Below are positions 6,712-12,076 of a DNA stretch of 12,076 bases, in pieces. Position 1 is the stretch's first letter. Each line of letters opens with the position of its first letter. The notes beneath the pieces were generated by a model. That model ran no database searches and was not told where the DNA came from. It saw only the letters and a program-made list of their open reading frames with translations. The position numbers were made by a program, and so were the translations under genes. The stretch is from JARRQB01 sp965368585 (GTDB lineage Bacteria; Pseudomonadota; Gammaproteobacteria; Chromatiales; Chromatiaceae), in contig CBDUNM010000152.1 of assembly GCA_965368585.1 (NCBI GenBank), positions 1-12,076 of the forward strand, read 5' to 3'.

Positions 6712-7946
6712 GCAAGCGTCTTCATAAATCGGCGTGCCGCCGACCGGGTCTCGGAGACAATCCCTGCGATGGCGGGGTCGATGGTCAAATCGGTCGCGTG
6801 GAGCAGCGTGTATTTCACAAGACCGGGAGTGCGCATGTCGCTCGACAAAGCGACGACGAGATCAGCCAACACATTATAGGAACCGCGGGTCTTGTTCTTG
6901 CTCGGGTCAGACACTTCCGTGTTGTTGGTGCCCACATACTCCGAGCAGTTGACGAGGGCCGCCTGGTGGTTCTGGTACCCCGATCCGGTCACGACCTGAC
7001 AGCCCTCCGACCAGCGATTGACGGGGCGCCCGACTCCCTTCCCGCCCCAGTGGATGTTGATCGTTCCGTTGGTCTCTACGCCTTTCGCCACGTCCTCTTC
7101 CGCTAACTCGAAGTCGCCCTTCGAGCGAACGACCAGGACGCCATGTGCTGCATAGTGGAGCGGGCGGAGGGCATGGTAGCGGCCCTGGTGCAGGCCGAAG
7201 TGGAAATCGTGCTGACCCGGCACGAGAAAGGGCGCCCCGTTACGGTTTTTCGTGTGGCCGGGGTCCGTCGAGCCCTGGAATTTGAAGACCAGGCCCTTAA
7301 TCAGCAGCACGAGCACGTCGTCGAACTTGCGACTCCGGTCCCGCTCGCCATGACGAATTCCGATCAGGTGCACATCGTCGTTGGTGAACTTCCAGTCGTC
7401 CACCTTGTGTGTATCGGTCTCGGACTGGAAGTTCTCCACCAACGTGAGCATCGGACTTGGGTTGGCCTTACAGTGCTCTTGCCACCTCCGTAGGAACACC
7501 AGCCAGTCGTTGAACTCGCAGCGTTCGTTTTCGAGGGTGCCCTGTCGCCACTGATTCAGCCGAGGCACCCAGTCCGCCTTTTTGCGGCCCTCCACCCAGC
7601 GCCTGAGCTCGTTGACCGTTTTGGGGCCGACAATGCCGTCCGGAATACAGGGCCTTCCCTCGACCGAGCGCACGTACTCCTGGAACAGTCGGGTCGCTGC
7701 CTGGGTGCGATAGCCACAGATGCCGTCGACGCGGCCTCCCGGGAAGAAGCCGGCATCCGTCAACGCCCGCTGTACATCCGAGACGCTCATCGAGACCCGG
7801 CTTTCTATGGGCCTGAGCCCAACCATGCCTTTGTCGCCGCGCAACTTTCCCGCCGTTTCCCCGGAAACGCGCCGCACCTCGGAGAGGAAGGCGTCAATTT
7901 CGCTGGAACCGAGTCCCGGGTCGTGACATCCCAATGAGATATTCAT
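6708..7946 (-). CDS. peptidoglycan-binding domain protein with L,D-transpeptidase-like C-terminal motif
   Basis: This 412-residue protein probably binds cell wall and may act on it. Residues about 52-118 form a PG_binding_1-type domain (SVSDVQRALTDAGFFPG, RVDGICGYRTQAATRLFQEY, then DGIVGPKTVNELRRW). The C-terminal half has a His-rich stretch (GQHDFHFGLHQGRYHALRPL, residues 244-263) and then INIHWGG with His299, followed by NRWSEGCQVV with Ser313, Gly315 and Cys316. The His...S-x-G-C order is reminiscent of YkuD-type L,D-transpeptidases (SHGC core), but the spacing and Glu314 differ, so catalysis is inferred, not shown. No signal peptide is visible at the N-terminus (MNISLGCHDPGLGSSEIDAF), which is odd for a wall enzyme. 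The ATG at 7944-7946 lacks a ribosome site; an internal Met41 is an alternative start. The gene overlaps the remnant upstream of 6711 tail-to-tail. Confidence 0.75.
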   Translation of the reverse strand: MNISLGCHDPGLGSSEIDAFLSEVRRVSGETAGKLRGDKGMVGLRPIESRVSMSVSDVQRALTDAGFFPGGRVDGICGYRTQAATRLFQEYVRSVEGRPCIPDGIVGPKTVNELRRWVEGRKKADWVPRLNQWRQGTLENERCEFNDWLVFLRRWQEHCKANPSPMLTLVENFQSETDTHKVDDWKFTNDDVHLIGIRHGERDRSRKFDDVLVLLIKGLVFKFQGSTDPGHTKNRNGAPFLVPGQHDFHFGLHQGRYHALRPLHYAAHGVLVVRSKGDFELAEEDVAKGVETNGTINIHWGGKGVGRPVNRWSEGCQVVTGSGYQNHQAALVNCSEYVGTNNTEVSDPSKNKTRGSYNVLADLVVALSSDMRTPGLVKYTLLHATDLTIDPAIAGIVSETRSAARRFMKTLA

Positions 7947-8266
7947 TCAGAACAGTATAGCTCGCCGATGCTCCTTTCGCCCGCCAGCTCAACGCTCCCG
8001 AACCCGCTCCGTGATGTGGATCGGTTCAGGCTGCTAGGCGAGGCCTGCACGTCAGTGCCGATCGATTTGCCCATCGCGCTTCGAGTGGACTGTAACGATT
8101 GAATCGGGCGTAACCCGTCGTGAGTCGAAATATTTCCACTCAACCGGCTTGGCTTTCTTGTCGTACCGACAGATGTATCACATGAGTTTTCTCTTCAGAA
8201 TTGTTGCCGGTGGTCTCGGTGCGCAGCGCTCGATCTTCCTTGAACTACTGTTTGATCTTCTTGGTC
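7947..8266. other. gene-poor spacer
   Basis: I see no recognisable gene, RNA or mobile end in this stretch. A 66-codon minus-strand frame (7943-8143) is rich in Ser, Arg and Gly without domain character and is probably chance. Confidence 0.4.
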
Positions 8267-8482
8267 TTACCAGCTGTCATGCAGCGTGGGAATGACCCCT
8301 TGGGTCGACACCTGGGTGCGGGCAGCCTCCGCTTGCAGAATGGATAGCTTATACCGATACCGCGCCGGTCGATGCGCCGCACCGACCGGGTCTGACAAAC
8401 GAACGAACCATTTGCGCACCGGCGCCTCGATCTTGAGCGCATCAAGGCCTTTGAAAATCTGCTGCAGGCGAGCCAGTTTCGT
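8267..8482 (-). pseudogene. orphan 71-codon C-terminal coding fragment
   Basis: After an in-frame TGA at 8483-8485, a minus-strand frame stays open for 71 codons to the TAA at 8267-8269. It reads TKLARLQQIFKGLDALKIEA, then PVRKWFVRLSDPVGAAHRPA, then RYRYKLSILQAEAARTQVST, ending QGVIPTLHDSW. The mix of helical hydrophobic and charged residues looks like genuine protein. There is no Met, GTG with a ribosome site, or other clear start, so it appears to be the tail of a gene whose 5' part is lost. I do not recognise the family. The overlapping frames on either strand (8245-8445 minus, 8286-8534 plus) have Arg- and Cys-rich, implausible compositions and look like shadows. It sits directly downstream of the c-di-GMP gene, 36 bp beyond that gene's stop. 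Confidence 0.45.
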
Positions 8483-8518
8483 TCACCTACACCGGAAACT
8501 CGTTAATTCGCCGATCGG

Positions 8519-11500
8519 TCAAGCCGATATCTGAGGGGAGACGGCATTGCTGATCAACGGCCTGTGCAGAAATGTCTCCGCCGGCGCCGGCCGCCCGAGC
8601 AGGTACCCCTGCGCAAACTGGCAGCCGCATGCCTGCAGAAACGCCAACTGCGCCCGGTTTTCCACGCCCTCGGCGACCACGTCTTTCTTCAGCGCCTGCG
8701 CCATGGCGATGATCGCCGCGGTGATCTCGACGTCGTTTTCGTCGTTTGGAATGTCGTTGACGAAGCTGCGGTCGATTTTCAAGGTGTCTATCGGCAGGCG
8801 CTTGAGGTAGCTCAGCGACGAGTAGCCGGTGCCGAAGTCGTCGATCGCGACGCGCGTGCCATAGCGCTCCCTGAGGTTCTCGAGCAGCTGGACGGTTACC
8901 CTGAAATCCTTCATTAGCAGGCTTTCAGTGATTTCCAGACGCAGCGCCTCTGCCGGCAGACCGGTTTGCGTCAGAATGTCGACGATCACCTCGAACAGCT
9001 TCGGATCGTAAGCCTGGCGGGCCGACAGATTGACCGAAACGTAAAGATCCTCGGCATGCGCACGCCGCAGCGTCTGGATCTCTCCGGCGGCGCGCTCCAG
9101 CAGATACTCACCGATCGGGATGATCAGGCCACAATCCTCGGCGACCGGAATGAACCGCTCCGGTGGAACCTGGCCTTCGCTCGGGTGCTGCCAACGCGCC
9201 AGGGCCTCGAAGCCGACGATGCGTTGATCGTGCAGCCGCACGATCGGCTGGAAATAGGGCTGGATCTGGTCGCTCTTGAGCGCCTGGCGAAGTTCGGCCT
9301 CCATCGTCAGCCGGCGCGCCGCCTCGACATTCATCCGGTCTTCGAAATAGCCATAGCCGTCGCGTCCGCGGCTCTTGGCGCGGTACATGGCGAGGTCGGC
9401 ATTACGCAGTAACGCACCCGGGTCCAGAGAGTCACCGGGCGCGTAGGTGATTCCGATACTGGCGGTGATGACGACCTCATGGTTCGCGGCCATGACCGGC
9501 TGCTTGACGCTTCGCAGGAGTTTGCGGGCCAGCACCCCGACATCGAATTCTTCGTCAGTCAGCTGCAGCAGAATAACGAACTCGTCGCCACCGAGTCGAG
9601 CGACGGTATCTTCCTCGCGTACGCCTTTGGCCAGCCGCTCGGCGATCTCGCGCAGAAGAACGTCACCAACGTCGTGACCGAGCGAATCATTGACCCGTTT
9701 GAAGTCGTCAAGATCCAGGTAGAGCAGTGCCAGACGATAATCGTGGCGTTGAATGGCGCCGAGCGCGTGCTCGAGCCGGTCGCGGAACAGCCGGCGATTG
9801 GGCAGCCCGGTCAGCGGGTCGAAAGACGCCAGCCGTTCAAGGTCTTCTTGGGCCACTTTCAAACGGCTGATGTCTTCGACCAGTACGGCGTAATGGGTGG
9901 TCTGCGAATCCGGGCTGCTTATGGGAGACACGGTGATCGATAACCAGCAGGGCTTCCCGTTCTTGTCCTGTTGCTGCAGTTCGCCGCGCCAGTTGTCGCC
10001 CGCCAGCATATGCTTCCAGATCCTTGCCTGGGTCTCGTCGTACGAATCGGGGGTGCCGAGAAAGCGCGCCGGTTTACCGATCAGACTGTCCTGGCCGCCG
10101 CCGATGATCTGCGCAAACGCCGGGTTGACGTATTCGACGGTACCCTGGTGATCGACGATGATGATGCCGTTGGCGGTCTGATCGACCGCGCTGGACAACT
10201 TGCGAATCGCCGTCTCGGCCTGCCGGCGCTCGGTGATGTCGATGCCGGTGCCGATGCCGAACAGCAGTTCGCCCTGCTCGTCGAGAATCGCGGTATTGGA
10301 CCACGAGATCAGGATCTCGCGGCCGTCCTTGCTCAACCAGTGGTTCTCGAAATAATTGCGCTTGCGAACGGATTTCAGTCCCGCGAACACCTCCTGCACG
10401 TCATCCCGTTCCTGTGGGAGGAGCAGGAAGTCCCACACGAACCGCCCCTTTACCTCGGCGAAGCTGTAGCCTGTGAGCTCCTGGCAGGCACGATTGAACT
10501 GCACGATCCGGCCTGCTCGGTCGAGCACCACCACCAGCGCGCCGACGGTGTTCATCACCGCCTGGGCAAAATCTCTTTCCGTCTTCAGGGCCTGTGAGGT
10601 CTCAACCAAATCGGTGACATTCAACAACATACCGTTGAAGTGGCTGATCTGGCCATTGGCGTTGTGCACCGGAGTGGACACCGCGCGCACCCACCGCCAG
10701 TCGCCGTAGTGCGGATTCTGCATGCGAATGGTCACGTCCAGGGTCTTGCCCTGGTTGAAAGCCTCGGCGTTCGCGGCCTCGAGCCCAGGCAGGTCATCGG
10801 GATGCACGTGCGCGAACCAGGTCTTGAACTCAGCCGTCGGCTCGACGCCGACGATGGTCCTCAGCGAATCGGTGACGAACTCGACACGGGTCTTGCGTTC
10901 GGCGATCTCATCCACCGCGAGCCGATAGAAGACGAAATGCTCCGCGCTACGCATGATCGATTGCGTCTGCTGCGCGCTGAACGCCAGAGCCTCGCGGTCC
11001 GTTTTGCGCTGGAGCGCGGCGCCAATCAGTTCCGCCGCGACTTCGAGCAAATTACGGGCCCCTTCGTCCCAGGGTTCGGCGGCCACGACATTGTCGAATC
11101 CAAGGAAACCGGAAACTGCCCGCCCGGTGTGGACAGGTACCAGGATCAGCGACTTGATCTGCTGTTGCGCGAGGAGCTCTTGGTCGTTGCGCGCCGCCGC
11201 GGGCAGCTGCGAGACATCGGGAATCGACAGGGTCTTTCCCTGCATGACCTGCGACATCGACCACTGGAAATCGTCGATCGAAAGATCTTGCAGCATGGCG
11301 ATCTGCGACTTGACCGCCGCGGCGCACCATTCGTGCGTGTTGCTCGTAAGGTTATTGACACGGTCGAACCGGAACAGATAGGCGCGACTGGCTGCGCTGT
11401 AGCTGCCCATGCGGCGCAACGCGTCGTCGATGATTCGATCCAGATCGTCGGATTCATTGAGATCGCGGGAGAGACGCGCGATCAGCCGTTCCAGTTCCAG

Positions 11501-11983
11501 CAGCCGGTTGAGGTTGGATTCGACGACGACGCGGGACGTGACGTCGTACGCGATCACCAACTCAGCACGCCGCTCCACGAAGTCCAACGGGTGGGAGGTA
11601 ATCTCGACGAAGATCAGCGAGCCGTCTTCGCGCAGGTGGCGCCAGACTCCGGCGCGATCCAAATTGTCGTCGACTTTCGCCAGGTTGCCGCGCAGTGCCG
11701 CCAGGTCTTCGACCGGGCGGATGTCGGCGATCGTCATCGACAAAAAGGTCTCGCGCGAATACCCGTAGTGTGCGATCGCCGAGTCGTTGACGGCGAGAAA
11801 CCGCAGAGTACGGATATCGTAGATCCACATCGGCAGGGGATTTCGATCGAACAGACTGGCGATCACCTTGTCCGGCAGCGCCTCTGCAGTGAGGCTCGAA
11901 CGAGGCGTGGATACTGGTGGCTGTTCACTGGTTGTCACTACGCCCGTCCTATGTTTCCCGCTGCGCTTCTTCGGCACGCCCAC
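8519..11983 (-). CDS. PAS/GAF-sensing GGDEF-EAL c-di-GMP cyclase/phosphodiesterase
   Basis: This 1154-residue cytoplasmic protein should make and/or degrade cyclic di-GMP. Domain order: PAS-like (about 40-152), GAF (160-327), PAS with PAC (340-460), PAS (468-585, DITERRQAE linker), PAS (592-708), GGDEF (715-880), EAL (895-1140). The cyclase site is intact (GGDEF 798-802), and an RxxD inhibitory site (Arg789-Asp792) sits the expected five residues before it. The EAL domain keeps its signature Glu926 in EALAR, Asn985, Glu1017, Asp1048-Asp1049 (DDFGTG), Lys1069 and Glu1105, so both activities are possible. No transmembrane segment or signal peptide is seen. The start is GTG 11981-11983, with GAGG 6 nt upstream. 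The gene is apparently monocistronic; its ligands are unknown. PAS domains often bind haem, flavin or small molecules, but no specific ligand residue is identified here. Confidence 0.95.
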   Translation of the reverse strand: MGVPKKRSGKHRTGVVTTSEQPPVSTPRSSLTAEALPDKVIASLFDRNPLPMWIYDIRTLRFLAVNDSAIAHYGYSRETFLSMTIADIRPVEDLAALRGNLAKVDDNLDRAGVWRHLREDGSLIFVEITSHPLDFVERRAELVIAYDVTSRVVVESNLNRLLELERLIARLSRDLNESDDLDRIIDDALRRMGSYSAASRAYLFRFDRVNNLTSNTHEWCAAAVKSQIAMLQDLSIDDFQWSMSQVMQGKTLSIPDVSQLPAAARNDQELLAQQQIKSLILVPVHTGRAVSGFLGFDNVVAAEPWDEGARNLLEVAAELIGAALQRKTDREALAFSAQQTQSIMRSAEHFVFYRLAVDEIAERKTRVEFVTDSLRTIVGVEPTAEFKTWFAHVHPDDLPGLEAANAEAFNQGKTLDVTIRMQNPHYGDWRWVRAVSTPVHNANGQISHFNGMLLNVTDLVETSQALKTERDFAQAVMNTVGALVVVLDRAGRIVQFNRACQELTGYSFAEVKGRFVWDFLLLPQERDDVQEVFAGLKSVRKRNYFENHWLSKDGREILISWSNTAILDEQGELLFGIGTGIDITERRQAETAIRKLSSAVDQTANGIIIVDHQGTVEYVNPAFAQIIGGGQDSLIGKPARFLGTPDSYDETQARIWKHMLAGDNWRGELQQQDKNGKPCWLSITVSPISSPDSQTTHYAVLVEDISRLKVAQEDLERLASFDPLTGLPNRRLFRDRLEHALGAIQRHDYRLALLYLDLDDFKRVNDSLGHDVGDVLLREIAERLAKGVREEDTVARLGGDEFVILLQLTDEEFDVGVLARKLLRSVKQPVMAANHEVVITASIGITYAPGDSLDPGALLRNADLAMYRAKSRGRDGYGYFEDRMNVEAARRLTMEAELRQALKSDQIQPYFQPIVRLHDQRIVGFEALARWQHPSEGQVPPERFIPVAEDCGLIIPIGEYLLERAAGEIQTLRRAHAEDLYVSVNLSARQAYDPKLFEVIVDILTQTGLPAEALRLEITESLLMKDFRVTVQLLENLRERYGTRVAIDDFGTGYSSLSYLKRLPIDTLKIDRSFVNDIPNDENDVEITAAIIAMAQALKKDVVAEGVENRAQLAFLQACGCQFAQGYLLGRPAPAETFLHRPLISNAVSPQISA

Positions 11984-11989
11984 ATTTCG

Positions 11990-11993
11990 CCTC
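11990..11993 (-). promoter_or_regulatory. ribosome binding site for the GTG-started c-di-GMP gene
   Basis: On the minus strand this is GAGG, 6 nt before GTG 11981-11983. An overlapping out-of-frame ATG lies two bases further upstream. The GAGG placement supports the GTG start in the long frame. Confidence 0.6.
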
Positions 11994-12076
11994 GTAGTTT
12001 AACCGATGACACGCCTCGCATCCGTCTCCGAACCCGTCGGCGACCGTGTCCGTTTGAGCAGCGTTTTCGAATCTTG

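Noticed and set aside
9971..10597. 208-codon plus-strand frame opposite the c-di-GMP gene
   Set aside because: It is antisense to well-conserved PAS coding sequence and reflects codon bias of that gene; no domain or ribosome site was seen.

Overview
The window looks like an accessory, partly decayed stretch of a proteobacterial chromosome. A gammaproteobacterium is my guess: moderate to high GC, a UbiB/ABC1-type kinase, a large PAS/GAF/GGDEF/EAL protein, and MarC-type and ISNCY-type sequences. No rRNA, tRNA or CRISPR array was seen, so the taxon is inferred only.

Layout. (1) Positions 1-2600 are a decay zone. It holds a small two-helix membrane protein (minus, 81-266), a marC-like pseudogene (minus, about 376-959) with one nonsense codon and one frameshift, 267 bp of unassigned sequence, and an insertion sequence (1227-2563). 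The IS keeps both terminal inverted repeats, but its transposase has an early stop and a large internal deletion that removes the first catalytic Asp region. A perfect 19-bp direct repeat (61-79 and 2577-2595) brackets this block. The second copy sits inside a hairpin touching the right IS end. (2) Positions 2815-4702 carry a divergent pair: a GNAT acetyltransferase (minus) and an HSL-type alpha/beta hydrolase (plus). (3) Positions 4787-6313 carry an ABC1/AarF/UbiB-family kinase-like protein (minus), convergent with the hydrolase. (4) Positions 6314-6711 contain a plus-strand coding remnant whose stop overlaps the stop of the next gene. (5) Positions 6708-7946 encode (minus) a peptidoglycan-binding-domain protein with a C-terminal His...Ser-x-Gly-Cys motif like that of L,D-transpeptidases. 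(6) Positions 7947-8518 are gene-poor but hold a 71-codon open fragment with coding character (minus, 8267-8482). (7) Positions 8519-11983 (minus) encode a 1154-residue soluble c-di-GMP enzyme with four PAS-like domains, a GAF domain, an intact GGDEF with I-site and an intact EAL.

How they work together. The intact genes do not form an obvious operon or single pathway. They alternate in strand and are separated by remnants. I see no convincing new defence or mobile system. The most informative signals are the direct repeat and hairpin around the decayed block, the deleted IS with intact ends, and several gene relics that a standard gene caller would miss or misassign.
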